A DNA stretch of 43,129 nt from assembly GCA_016199625.1 (NCBI GenBank), contig JACQGI010000007.1:1-43129 (forward strand), read 5' to 3'. A program made the translations under genes and the position numbers. The notes below the pieces were generated by a model. It searched no databases. It was not told where the DNA came from and saw only the letters and a list, made by a program, of their open reading frames with translations. Shown here piece after piece: positions 13,939 to 21,905 of this stretch (positions within the stretch are counted from its first letter, which is position 1; every line of letters starts with the position of its first letter). Origin of the DNA: Acidobacteriota bacterium. GTDB taxonomy: Bacteria > Acidobacteriota > Vicinamibacteria > Fen-336.

Positions 13939-16725
13939 ATGTGCTCCGTCGTGCCGACACCGCCGCGCGCCCTCTCGCGCGGCCCCCTTCACCAGGACGA
14001 GGTCCGGGCGTCGCTCTCCGAGGGGCGGCACGCCGATGCCCTCGAGGCCCTGCGCCAGCTCCGCCGCTCGCGTCTCGGAGCCGAGGCGGTGAGCCTCGCT
14101 CTCCAGGAGGCCGAGGCTCTCTTCGGGCTGCTGCGCTTCCGCGACGCCTTGGGCGTGGCCACGCGTGCGCTGCGGAGGCGCCCGGTGGACCCGGACGTCG
14201 CCGCGCGTCTCCGCGTCGTCCGCGGCCACGCCCTCTGGCTCACCGGCCGCGTACGGCCCGGCCGGGCCGAGGTGCTCCGGGGGATCGCCGGGGCTCGGGA
14301 GCCGCTCACGCGTGCCCGAGGCTGCGAGGCCCTCGCACTGTTCGCCTGGAAGGAGCAGGACCTCGACGGCGCCCGGCGGCACCTCTCGGCGGCGCGGGCC
14401 CTCTACGAGGAGGCGGGGTCCGCCGAGGGGCTCGTACGGGTCCTCGAGAAGGAGGCCCGCGTGCTCCGCGACGCCGGGCGGATCGAGGCGGCGCTGGACG
14501 TTCTCGCCCGCCGGATCGAGGCGGCCGCGGCGTCGCCGAGGCTCGACGCCCTGGCGAGCGCCCGCACCGATCGGGGGGACCTTCTCGGCGTCCTGGGCCG
14601 GTGGCGCGAGGCGCGCGAGGAACTCGACGAGGCGAGCCGACTGTTCCGCGAGGTCGGTGACCCGCGCGAGATGACCCTGGCCGGCGTGAACCGTGCCGTG
14701 CTCGACGTCGCCGAGGGCGACTTGGTCGCCGCCCAGGCTGCCCTCGCCCGGGCCCGGGGAGCCCTCGGTGCCGGCGGCGATCCCCGAGCGGCCGCGGAGA
14801 TCGAGCTCCTCGTCTCCGACGTCCACCTCGCCGCAGGCGAGCCGGAGGGGGCGGAGCAGGCAGCGGTCGAGGCGCTGAAGCTCTTCGGCCTGGTTCGAGA
14901 CAGAGTCGGAGAGTCCCGGGCGCGCTTCCGGCGGAGCCACGCCCTCCTCGGCCTGTCGCGTCTCCGTGAGGCGCTGCGCGAGGCGCGCCGCTCGCTGCGC
15001 GCGGCGCCGTCCTCGCGCGGTGACCTGCAGGCTCTCGCGGCGCTGGCCATGGGACGCGTGCTGCTCCGCGGCCGGCGCGCAGATGCCGGGGCGGCCTTCG
15101 AGCGGGCCATCGCGCTGTGCGGCTTCCCGTCGGGCATCCTGCACGCCGCGCGGCTGGGCCGCGCGATCGCCGCCGGCGTGCGCCGTGGCGACGAGGAGGT
15201 CGAGCGCATCGTCCGCTCTCTGGAGATCTGGGGCGACCGGCGCCTGTTGTCTCTCTGCCTCGGCGACGTCGCGTGTCTCCTGGGGCCGGAGGGCGGGCCG
15301 CGGGCGCGCGCGACCGTGAGGGCCGTGCCCGACCACCGATCCGACGCGCTCGTCGAGGCCGCCGTGGCCCTCACTGCCGACGGCGAGTGGAGCGCGCTCT
15401 GGGCCGCCGCCGTGCGGGCCGTCGAGCCGTTGCTCCCGTGGTCCCGCGCCGTCCTCGTCGACGAGCCGGCCTGGGAGCTGCGGTCCGGGAGCGCGGCCCC
15501 GGGCCTCGCCCCGGAAGCCGATCTCGCCCGTGAGATCGTGCGGACGTGCCGCGGGCCTGCACGTCTCGACCTCCGTCGGGACCCCGCGTGGCGGCGCCAT
15601 CCCCAGCGGGTGCTCCACCGGCTCGGCGAGGCCCTGGTCGTTCCCGCGGGTGAGGGCGGCGCGTTCTATCTCGAGCGGCGGGATGGCGCGCCCGGCTTCG
15701 GCGAAGGGGACCTGGTCCTGGCGGCGCACCTCGGCAGGCTCCTCGGGGGCCGCCGGCCGGCGTGCGTTGCCGCAGAGCCGCCGGACGCGCGCGCGGCGTT
15801 CCCCGGGATCGTGGGGCGTTGCTCCGGCATGGCGTTGCTGTTCGACCAGATGAGCCGCGTGGCCGCCTCCGAAGTCACGGTCCACGTCTCGGGCGAGACC
15901 GGCACGGGCAAGGAACGGGTGGCCCGAGCGCTCCACGAGCGTTCCGCGCGGCGCGCCCGGCCCTTCGTGGCGCTCAACGCCTCGTCGCTCTCCGACGAGC
16001 TGTTCGAGGCCGAGATGTTCGGCCACACGCGGGGAGCGTTCACCGGCGCCGTCGCTCCTCGCGAAGGGCACGTGGCTGAAGCCGAGGGCGGGACGCTGTT
16101 CCTCGACGAGGTCGCCGACCTGACGCCCCGCGGCCAGGCGAAGCTGCTGCGATTCCTCGGCGACTTCGAGTGCCGCCGCCTCGGCGAGAGCGTCACCCGT
16201 CGGGCCGACGTCCGTGTGCTGACCGCCGCCAACGCCGACCTCCGCGAGCGCGTGCGCGCGGGGGCCTTCCGCGAGGACCTGATGTACCGGCTGACGCCCC
16301 TGACCCTGTCCCTGCCGCCGCTGCGGGAGCGGGGCGGCGACATCCTGCTCCTCGCGCGGCACTTCCTGCGGGAGGCGGCTGCCAGCGAGGGCCGCCCCGC
16401 GCCCGTTCTTTCGAGCGAGGCGGGGCGGGCGCTCGAGGGCTACGCGTGGCCCGGCAACATCCGCGAGCTCGAGAACGAGATGAAACGACTCGTGGTCCTC
16501 GGGGGGCGCGGCCCGATGAGGTGCCAACACCTGTCCCCCCGGATCGCGGCGGCGATGGAGACACCGCGGGGATCGGGTCCGCTCCGCGAAGCCGTAGCCG
16601 CTTTCGAGCGGGAGCACATCGTCCGCGCGCTCGGCGTCAACGGCGGAAACCGGGCCCGCACGGCGCTGGCGCTGGGCCTCACGCGCCAGGCCCTCCTCGG
16701 GAAGATGAAACGCCTGGGGGTCTGA
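13939..16725 (+). CDS. Sigma-54 (RpoN) activator with TPR sensor region
   Basis: A 928-residue bacterial enhancer-binding protein. Residues about 20-450 are helical TPR-like repeats (ADALEALRQL, EGLVRVLEKEARVLRDAGRIEAAL), then a GAF-like segment (about 455-600). The AAA+ domain follows: Walker A GETGTGKE with Lys658, the sigma-54-contact loop GAFTGA intact at 699-704, Walker B LFLDE with Asp723/Glu724, and the arginine-finger region REDLMYRLTPLTLSLPPLRER. A Fis-type helix-turn-helix ends the protein (about 885-928; NGGNRARTALALGLTRQALL). There is no receiver domain, so input is probably protein or ligand binding by the TPR/GAF part. GGGAGG lies 8 bases before the ATG. It converges on lysC with 3 bp between stops. 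Its targets are not evident here. Confidence 0.9.
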   Translation: MCSVVPTPPRALSRGPLHQDEVRASLSEGRHADALEALRQLRRSRLGAEAVSLALQEAEALFGLLRFRDALGVATRALRRRPVDPDVAARLRVVRGHALWLTGRVRPGRAEVLRGIAGAREPLTRARGCEALALFAWKEQDLDGARRHLSAARALYEEAGSAEGLVRVLEKEARVLRDAGRIEAALDVLARRIEAAAASPRLDALASARTDRGDLLGVLGRWREAREELDEASRLFREVGDPREMTLAGVNRAVLDVAEGDLVAAQAALARARGALGAGGDPRAAAEIELLVSDVHLAAGEPEGAEQAAVEALKLFGLVRDRVGESRARFRRSHALLGLSRLREALREARRSLRAAPSSRGDLQALAALAMGRVLLRGRRADAGAAFERAIALCGFPSGILHAARLGRAIAAGVRRGDEEVERIVRSLEIWGDRRLLSLCLGDVACLLGPEGGPRARATVRAVPDHRSDALVEAAVALTADGEWSALWAAAVRAVEPLLPWSRAVLVDEPAWELRSGSAAPGLAPEADLAREIVRTCRGPARLDLRRDPAWRRHPQRVLHRLGEALVVPAGEGGAFYLERRDGAPGFGEGDLVLAAHLGRLLGGRRPACVAAEPPDARAAFPGIVGRCSGMALLFDQMSRVAASEVTVHVSGETGTGKERVARALHERSARRARPFVALNASSLSDELFEAEMFGHTRGAFTGAVAPREGHVAEAEGGTLFLDEVADLTPRGQAKLLRFLGDFECRRLGESVTRRADVRVLTAANADLRERVRAGAFREDLMYRLTPLTLSLPPLRERGGDILLLARHFLREAAASEGRPAPVLSSEAGRALEGYAWPGNIRELENEMKRLVVLGGRGPMRCQHLSPRIAAAMETPRGSGPLREAVAAFEREHIVRALGVNGGNRARTALALGLTRQALLGKMKRLGV

Positions 16726-16728
16726 CCG

Positions 16729-17928
16729 TCAGCCGCGGTCGGCGACGAGGCCGGCGTGGAGGCGGAGGACGGCGTCGGCCACTCGCGCCTCGTCGATCAG
16801 GACGCTGATTCGGAAGCTGGACGTGGAGAGCCCCATGACGCGCGTCCCGGCATCGCCCAGGATTGCGAGCACGCGCCGCACGTTGAGGAAGCGCGCGTTG
16901 ATCCCCGTTCCGATGGCCGACACCGCGCCCACGCCCTCGGTCAAGCGCACGTCTGCGCCGAACCGCGCCGCGAGCTCCTCCTTGAGCCGCGGGAAGTCGT
17001 GTAGGTTCTCGAGGGACAGGACCAGGGACGCCCGGCCCGCACCCACGGGGGATTCTTCGAAGAGGATCTGCTTCCCACCGACCTCCCTCTCGTCGAGGAG
17101 GTCGAGGAGGGCCGCCACGGATCCTCCCGCCTCGGTCGAGAGGCGGACGAGGCCCGTCTCGCTGGCGACGCCCACGACACGCCCCGGCGCTCGCGGCGGG
17201 GACTTGCGCACGACGGTCTCCCCGCCGCCTCCGCGGGTCGCCCGGGCGTAGAGGGCGATGCCACGCTCCTTGGCGAACTCCACGGCCTGGGCGTTCAGCA
17301 CCTTCGCGCCGGACTCGGCGAGCTCCTGCATCTCCTCGTACGAGAGCTCCGCGATGCGCCGGGCGTCGGGGACGACGCGAGGGTCGGCGGAGTAGACCCC
17401 ATCCACGTCGCTGTAGATCTCGCACGCCTCGGCGTCGAGGGCCGCCGCGAGAGCCACCGCCGTGGTGTCCGAGCCGCCGCGCCCCAGCGTCGTGACTTCC
17501 TTCTTGTACGAGACGCCCTGGTATCCCGCCACGATGACGACGCGGCCGCGGGCCAGCTCGTCCTGCACCCGGTAGGGCCGGACCTCCACGATCCGGGCGT
17601 TCGCGTGGGCGTCGTTGGTGATGATGCCGGATTGCGAGCCGGTGAAGCTCACGGCGGGCACGCCCCGGGCGTTCAGGGCCATGGAGAGCAACGCCATGGA
17701 GATGCGCTCCCCGGCCGTGAGGAGCATGTCGAGCTCGCGGCGCGGCGGGTTCTCGGTGACCCTTCTCGCGAGGGCCAGGAGCTCGTCGGTCGTGTCGCCC
17801 ATGGCGGAGACCACGACCACGACGTCCTTGCCCGATGACCGCGTGGCCGCGACCCGGTCGGCCACCTTCTGGATGCGCTCGACGCCGGCGACGGAGCTGC
17901 CTCCGAACTTCTGGACGATCACACCCAT
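16729..17928 (-). CDS. lysC: Aspartate kinase
   Basis: LysC phosphorylates aspartate, the first step to lysine, threonine and methionine. The 399-residue product starts [19 protein letters not shown], has [28 protein letters not shown], the active-site [17 protein letters not shown] and [13 protein letters not shown], and ends with two ACT domains (about 258-330 and 335-395) for feedback control by amino acids. I chose the ATG at 17928 because it matches the family start; the longer frame adds unrelated residues. No ribosome-binding site is visible. TATACT lies 10 bases before the ATG, so the transcript is probably leaderless or nearly so. It diverges from the transporter gene across only 28 bp. 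Confidence 0.94.
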   Translation of the reverse strand: MGVIVQKFGGSSVAGVERIQKVADRVAATRSSGKDVVVVVSAMGDTTDELLALARRVTENPPRRELDMLLTAGERISMALLSMALNARGVPAVSFTGSQSGIITNDAHANARIVEVRPYRVQDELARGRVVIVAGYQGVSYKKEVTTLGRGGSDTTAVALAAALDAEACEIYSDVDGVYSADPRVVPDARRIAELSYEEMQELAESGAKVLNAQAVEFAKERGIALYARATRGGGGETVVRKSPPRAPGRVVGVASETGLVRLSTEAGGSVAALLDLLDEREVGGKQILFEESPVGAGRASLVLSLENLHDFPRLKEELAARFGADVRLTEGVGAVSAIGTGINARFLNVRRVLAILGDAGTRVMGLSTSSFRISVLIDEARVADAVLRLHAGLVADRG

Positions 17929-17938
17929 CGCGCGAGTA

Positions 17939-17948
17939 AGTATATGCT
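17939..17948. promoter_or_regulatory. Overlapping bidirectional -10 elements for lysC and the AmpG-like gene
   Basis: On the minus strand TATACT (17944-17939) serves lysC; on the plus strand TATGCT (17943-17948) could serve the transporter. The two hexamers share two base pairs. They lie 10 and 8 bases from the respective start codons. Neither has a recognisable -35. Confidence 0.5.
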
Positions 17949-17956
17949 GCGGGCGA

Positions 17957-19516
17957 ATGTCGGCGGCCTCCGCGAAGCTCGGCACGTGGCAGAGCCTCCG
18001 CACGGTCGCCGCGAGCTGGCGTCTCGGCTCGGTGGCGCTGCTGTCGTTCTCCTCGGGCCTGCCCCTGGGCCTCGTCTGGCTCGCGGTGCCCGCGTGGATG
18101 ACTCAGGTCGGCGTCGACATCAAGGTCGTCGGCCTCTTCACCCTCGCCCAGGCCCCCTGGACGTTCAAGGTCCTCTGGGCGCCCCTCATGGACCGCTATC
18201 CGCTCCCGTTCCTGGGGCGGAAGCGGGGCTGGGTGTTCCTGAGCCAGGTCGCACTGCTCGGCCTCGGTGTGTGGCTGGGGGTGGCCGCCGATCCGCCGGT
18301 GCCGATCGGGCTGGTGGCGCTGCTGTGTCTCGCGACGGCCTTCGCCTCGGCCACCCAGGACATCGCCTACGACGGCTATACGGTGGAGGTGCTGCGCCGC
18401 GAGGAGCAGGGTGTGGCGGTCGGCGCCCGTGTGGCTCTCTACCGCGCCGCGATGTGGGTGGCTGGTCGCCTCGCGATCACCGTCGCGGGTTGGACTTCGT
18501 GGGCCGTCGTCCATCTCGGTCTGGCTCTCCTGTATCTGCCCACTCTCGTCGTGGCGCGCTTCGCCCCGGAGCCGGAGGCGCCCGCGCAGGCGCCCCGCAC
18601 GCTCCGCGAGGCCGTGTGGGAGCCGTTCGTGGGGCTCCTGGCGCAGCACCGCGCCCTCGAGATCCTCTCGTTCGTCGTCCTGTACAAGCTGAGCGACAAC
18701 CTCACGCAGGCGCTGACGGGGCCCTTTCTCCTCAAGACGGGGTTCAGCACCGTGGACGTGGGTGTGGCGAGCGGCACCATCAGCCTCGTGGCGATCGTCG
18801 CGGGCACGTTCCTGGGCGGCATCCTCACCCAGTCCCGAGGCCTCGGACCCGGGCTTTGGATCTCGGGACTCCTCCAGGTGTTCTCGAACCTGGGCTACGC
18901 CGCCGTCGCGGAGGTGGGGGTGAACCGGCCGCTCATGTATGCCGCGCAGGGCTTCGAGTACGCGACGACGGGGATGGGCAACGGCGCCTTCGGCGTGCTG
19001 CTGCTCCGCCTCACGGAGAAGCGCTTCTCGTCCACGCAGTACGCCCTCCTCTCGACCCTCTTCTCCGTTCCGCGGGTTCTGGCGGGCCCCGCCGCCGGGG
19101 TCCTGGCGGACGCGATCGGCTGGCGGGACTTCTTCGTGTCGACGCTGATCTTCGGCGTCCCGGGCCTCGTGATGCTCCAGCGCTTCGTCCCCTGGGGCGT
19201 CCGCGACGTGGAGTTCCACCTTCCCGAGCCGCGCGCGGGCCGTCCCCTCCGGCGGCGCGGCCTCCTCCTGCGGTCGCTGGCCGTCGGCGTCGCGAGCTGG
19301 GCCGTGCTGGTCCTCGCCGCAGCGGCCGTCGCGGCGGCGAAGGCCTTCCGACAGGGACGGGGCTTCGACCTGTGGTCGCACGTCGCCGCGCTGCTCGCCC
19401 CAGGCACGCTCGAGGCGTGGGTCACAGTGGCCGGCGTCGTGTCCCTGGGGTTCATGATGACGCTGGGCGCCGCGGCGGCGCTCGCGGCGCGGCGAGGGCT
19501 CGCGCCCCGGGAATAG
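17957..19516 (+). CDS. AmpG-like major facilitator transporter (muropeptide permease family)
   Basis: A 519-residue MFS protein with about 12-14 hydrophobic segments. The N-terminal block [20 protein letters not shown], the loop [24 protein letters not shown] and [16 protein letters not shown] are hallmarks of the AmpG/PAT (acetyl-CoA transporter-like) branch. AmpG imports anhydro-muropeptides for cell-wall recycling; acidobacterial homologues may carry other substrates, so the role is inferred. The C-terminus (about 430-519) has two extra hydrophobic segments. I chose the ATG at 17957, 28 bp from the divergent lysC start; no in-frame ATG or GTG exists between it and the first membrane segment. 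It is followed 51 bp later by the ECF sigma gene. Confidence 0.85.
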   Translation: MSAASAKLGTWQSLRTVAASWRLGSVALLSFSSGLPLGLVWLAVPAWMTQVGVDIKVVGLFTLAQAPWTFKVLWAPLMDRYPLPFLGRKRGWVFLSQVALLGLGVWLGVAADPPVPIGLVALLCLATAFASATQDIAYDGYTVEVLRREEQGVAVGARVALYRAAMWVAGRLAITVAGWTSWAVVHLGLALLYLPTLVVARFAPEPEAPAQAPRTLREAVWEPFVGLLAQHRALEILSFVVLYKLSDNLTQALTGPFLLKTGFSTVDVGVASGTISLVAIVAGTFLGGILTQSRGLGPGLWISGLLQVFSNLGYAAVAEVGVNRPLMYAAQGFEYATTGMGNGAFGVLLLRLTEKRFSSTQYALLSTLFSVPRVLAGPAAGVLADAIGWRDFFVSTLIFGVPGLVMLQRFVPWGVRDVEFHLPEPRAGRPLRRRGLLLRSLAVGVASWAVLVLAAAAVAAAKAFRQGRGFDLWSHVAALLAPGTLEAWVTVAGVVSLGFMMTLGAAAALAARRGLAPRE

Positions 19517-19567
19517 CCCGCAGGCCGGCGGCGTAGAATGGGACGGGGAACCCCGGAGGGACCTGCG

Positions 19568-20242
19568 GTGTCCAAGCCGTCGAGGGTCGGCGCGGAGGTC
19601 GTGATGGCCTCGGGGGAAGTGGCGCTGCGGTCGACGGAGACGTTGGCGGCGGGCCCTTCCGCCGAGAGCGGCCTTCTGGAGCAGTGCCGCCGGGGCGACG
19701 CGCAGGCCTTCGCCCGGCTCGTGGCGATCCACGAGGCCATGGTCTACAACCTGGCCGTGCGGATCCTCGGGGACACCGAGGAGGCGAGGGACCTCGCGCA
19801 GGACGTCTTCCTGCAGGTCTACCGGACCCTCGGACGCTTCGAGGGCCGGAGCACCCTCAAGACCTGGATCTACCGCATCGTGGTGAACCAGTGCCGCAAC
19901 CGACAGCGCTGGTGGCGGCGGCGGCGACGCGACCGATCGTGCCCCATCGAGGACCTGTCGCCTGCCGACGAGGCGCGGGTCCAGTCGGGGGCCGAGCCGG
20001 ACGGACCCTACGAGGCCGTGGAGCGGCGCGAGCGGACGCGACGGGTGCAGGAGGCGCTCCTGGGCCTGAGCTTCGACCACCGCGCGATCCTGCTCCTGCG
20101 GGAGGTGGAATGCCTGTCGTGCGAGGACATCGGCGAGGCGCTGGGGGTCCCGGAGGGCACGGTCAAGAGCCGGCTGGCCCGGGCCCGGGAGGCCCTGCGG
20201 CAACGTCTCGCGCCACTCCTCGACGGGGAGGGTCGCACATGA
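19568..20242 (+). CDS. ECF-family RNA polymerase sigma factor
   Basis: A 224-residue group 4 sigma factor. After a nonconserved 35-residue N-terminus come region 2 (about 40-105; EEARDLAQDVFLQVYRTLGRF and STLKTWIYRIVVNQCRN) and region 4 (about 155-215; SFDHRAILLLREVECLSCEDIG, GVPEGTVKSRLARAREALR). The linker has a strongly basic WWRRRRRDR stretch. I chose the GTG at 19568 because GGAGGG is 7 bases upstream; the earlier ATG at 19538 overlaps a possible -10 (TAGAAT, 19534-19539). Its stop overlaps the next gene by ATGA. It should be held inactive by the membrane anti-sigma factor encoded next. Confidence 0.93.
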   Translation: MSKPSRVGAEVVMASGEVALRSTETLAAGPSAESGLLEQCRRGDAQAFARLVAIHEAMVYNLAVRILGDTEEARDLAQDVFLQVYRTLGRFEGRSTLKTWIYRIVVNQCRNRQRWWRRRRRDRSCPIEDLSPADEARVQSGAEPDGPYEAVERRERTRRVQEALLGLSFDHRAILLLREVECLSCEDIGEALGVPEGTVKSRLARAREALRQRLAPLLDGEGRT

Positions 20243-20961
20243 GCTGCCGCCGCGTCGTTCGCCGGCTGTCGGCGTACCTGGACGGCGACCTCCCCGCCGT
20301 CGAGGCGCGCGCGGTCGCGGCTCACCTCGGTGGCTGCCCGGAGTGCTCCGCCCGCTGGCGCTCCCTGCAGGGCGCGGTGGCGAAGCTGGGTGCGCTGCCG
20401 CGGCTGACGCCGTCGGAGGCGGTGGTCGCGCGCGTGATGGACCGGCTGGAGGTGGAGAGCCGGGGCCCGGGTCTGGCCCTGCTCTTCCGGCCCTTCTGGG
20501 CGGCGCGGCCGCTCATCCTCCCGAGCCTCGTCCCGGCCGCGCTCGTCCTCGTCTCCGTGCTGGCGGGCATCGTGGCGCTCCAGCAGGATGGCCAGCGTCC
20601 GGCCACCGTTGCGCAGCGCGGCGAGCAGTGGGACCGGCGGCTGCCCCCCTCGGGCACCGAAGGCAACCCCCTCTTCCCGTCGGCGGGCGTGAGCGTGCCG
20701 CGGATCCGCTCGCGTGGCGTCCTGCCCGACGATGCCCTGGCGGCGATGGGGGAGGACTCGCTGTTCATCGAGACCGTGGTGGCGCGGGACGGGAGCGTCT
20801 CGACGATCACGCTCCTCGACGGAGACTCCGAGCGCGCCCGCCCGCTCCTCGACGCGCTGCGGAGCGATCGCTTCGAGCCCCCGCGCTATCGCGGCCGGCC
20901 CGTGGCCGTGAGCATCTACCGGCTCATCAGCCGCATGGAGGTCCGGGCGCCGCTGACCTAG
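20239..20961 (+). CDS. Zinc-finger anti-sigma factor with a periplasmic TonB-C-like domain
   Basis: A 240-residue membrane protein that overlaps the ECF gene by ATGA. Residues 1-45 carry the zinc-binding anti-sigma pattern: Cys3, His29, Cys33 and Cys36 (HLGGCPEC). One transmembrane helix spans about 91-114. The periplasmic part ends in a compact domain (about 172-240) with DGSVSTITLLDGDSERARPL and RFEPPRYRGRPVAV, which resembles the C-terminal domain of TonB (G-x-V, alpha-helix with LLDALRS, then F-x-P and G-x-P-V strands). That likeness is by eye. It suggests sensing of an envelope signal. The stop lies 31 bp before the convergent glycosyltransferase gene. Confidence 0.85.
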   Translation: MSCRRVVRRLSAYLDGDLPAVEARAVAAHLGGCPECSARWRSLQGAVAKLGALPRLTPSEAVVARVMDRLEVESRGPGLALLFRPFWAARPLILPSLVPAALVLVSVLAGIVALQQDGQRPATVAQRGEQWDRRLPPSGTEGNPLFPSAGVSVPRIRSRGVLPDDALAAMGEDSLFIETVVARDGSVSTITLLDGDSERARPLLDALRSDRFEPPRYRGRPVAVSIYRLISRMEVRAPLT

Positions 20962-20992
20962 GGAGAAGGGCAGCCTTCAGCTCCTCGGCCGT

Positions 20993-21895
20993 CTAGCATT
21001 CACCAGCCTTCGGCGCCGACAGCAGGACGAGGACGTCGTCCACGGCGAGGTCCTGTATGCGGCCGCTGCTAGCGCGGAGGACCCGTACGCGGGGGCCGAC
21101 GGGCGCCCAGACCTCGGGATCGGTCGGACCGAAGAGCGCCACGGTGGGTGCGCCCCAGGCAGCGGCGAGATGGCTGACGCCGGAGTCGTTGCCGACGTAC
21201 GCGCCGGCTCGTGCGAGGACCGCTCCGAGCACTCGCGGCGGTAGCTCGCGCGCGAGGACGGCGCGCGGCAGCTCGCGCAGGGGCCCACCGGCCGTCTCGG
21301 CCGGGCCCTCGATCAGAAGCCAGGGACGCCCACCGGAGAGCGCTTCGACGAGCGCGGCGAAGCGCCGCTCCGGCCAGTTCTTCGGAGCCGAGCCGCTGCC
21401 GGCATGGACGGCGAGGAACTCCTCGGGGAGACCGTCGAGCCACGGGCGCGCCGCCGAGTCCTCCTCCCGCGTCGGCGCCTGGCAAGGCGGCGCGACGACG
21501 GACGCGCCGAAGTCGGTGACCGGCCGCGCCAGCCAGTCGGACGCGTGCCCCGCCACCGGGAGCGGATCGTGGACGACCACGCGCGTGACGAGGGCCGCGA
21601 GGCTGCGCGGGATCGCGGCGTTGCGCGTGTAGGCGACCGCGGCGTCGAAGGTGGCGAGCTGCTGCCGCAGGGCCCCCGGGGGGACGCCGGCGGCCGTGAG
21701 CAGCGAGGCCACGTCGGCCCGATCCCAGGGAAGCAGCGTGCCGACGTCGGCCGGCCCGCGTCCGACGAGAGCGGCGCCCGGCGCAACGGGAGCCAGAAGG
21801 CCGACGGTGTGCCCGGCGGTGCGCAGCGACGCCACCGCCCGGCGCAGGAGCAGCACGTCGCCGAGGGCGCCCGCCCGGACGACGAGGACGTTCAG
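20993..21895 (-). CDS. Glycosyltransferase family 9 protein (heptosyltransferase-like), unusual start
   Basis: A GT-B glycosyltransferase of about 300 residues. The C-terminal domain is typical of GT9: AVHAGSGSAPKNWPERRF, the ADP-sugar-binding GNDSGVSHLAAAWGAPTVALF and GPTDPEVWAPVG. GT9 enzymes add heptose or related sugars to LPS core. The N-terminus is odd: the conserved LNVLVVRAGALGDVLLLRR is encoded, but the only start codon ahead of it is CTG at 21895, while the first ATG/GTG/TTG (GTG at 21856) would remove the Rossmann strand. I use the CTG start. It may be reached by coupling from the propeller gene, whose stop lies 10 bases upstream. Confidence 0.75.
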   Translation of the reverse strand: MNVLVVRAGALGDVLLLRRAVASLRTAGHTVGLLAPVAPGAALVGRGPADVGTLLPWDRADVASLLTAAGVPPGALRQQLATFDAAVAYTRNAAIPRSLAALVTRVVVHDPLPVAGHASDWLARPVTDFGASVVAPPCQAPTREEDSAARPWLDGLPEEFLAVHAGSGSAPKNWPERRFAALVEALSGGRPWLLIEGPAETAGGPLRELPRAVLARELPPRVLGAVLARAGAYVGNDSGVSHLAAAWGAPTVALFGPTDPEVWAPVGPRVRVLRASSGRIQDLAVDDVLVLLSAPKAGEC

Positions 21896-21905
21896 GGCTG
21901 CCAGC

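Noticed and set aside
13816-16617. Minus-strand frame of 933 codons opposite the sigma-54 activator
   Set aside because: The plus strand has intact AAA+ and HTH motifs and a ribosome-binding site; the minus frame has no recognisable domain.
16679-20203. Minus-strand frame of 1174 codons across lysC, transporter and sigma genes
   Set aside because: Repetitive His/Arg/Glu/Gly composition and overlap with several confirmed genes show it is a shadow.
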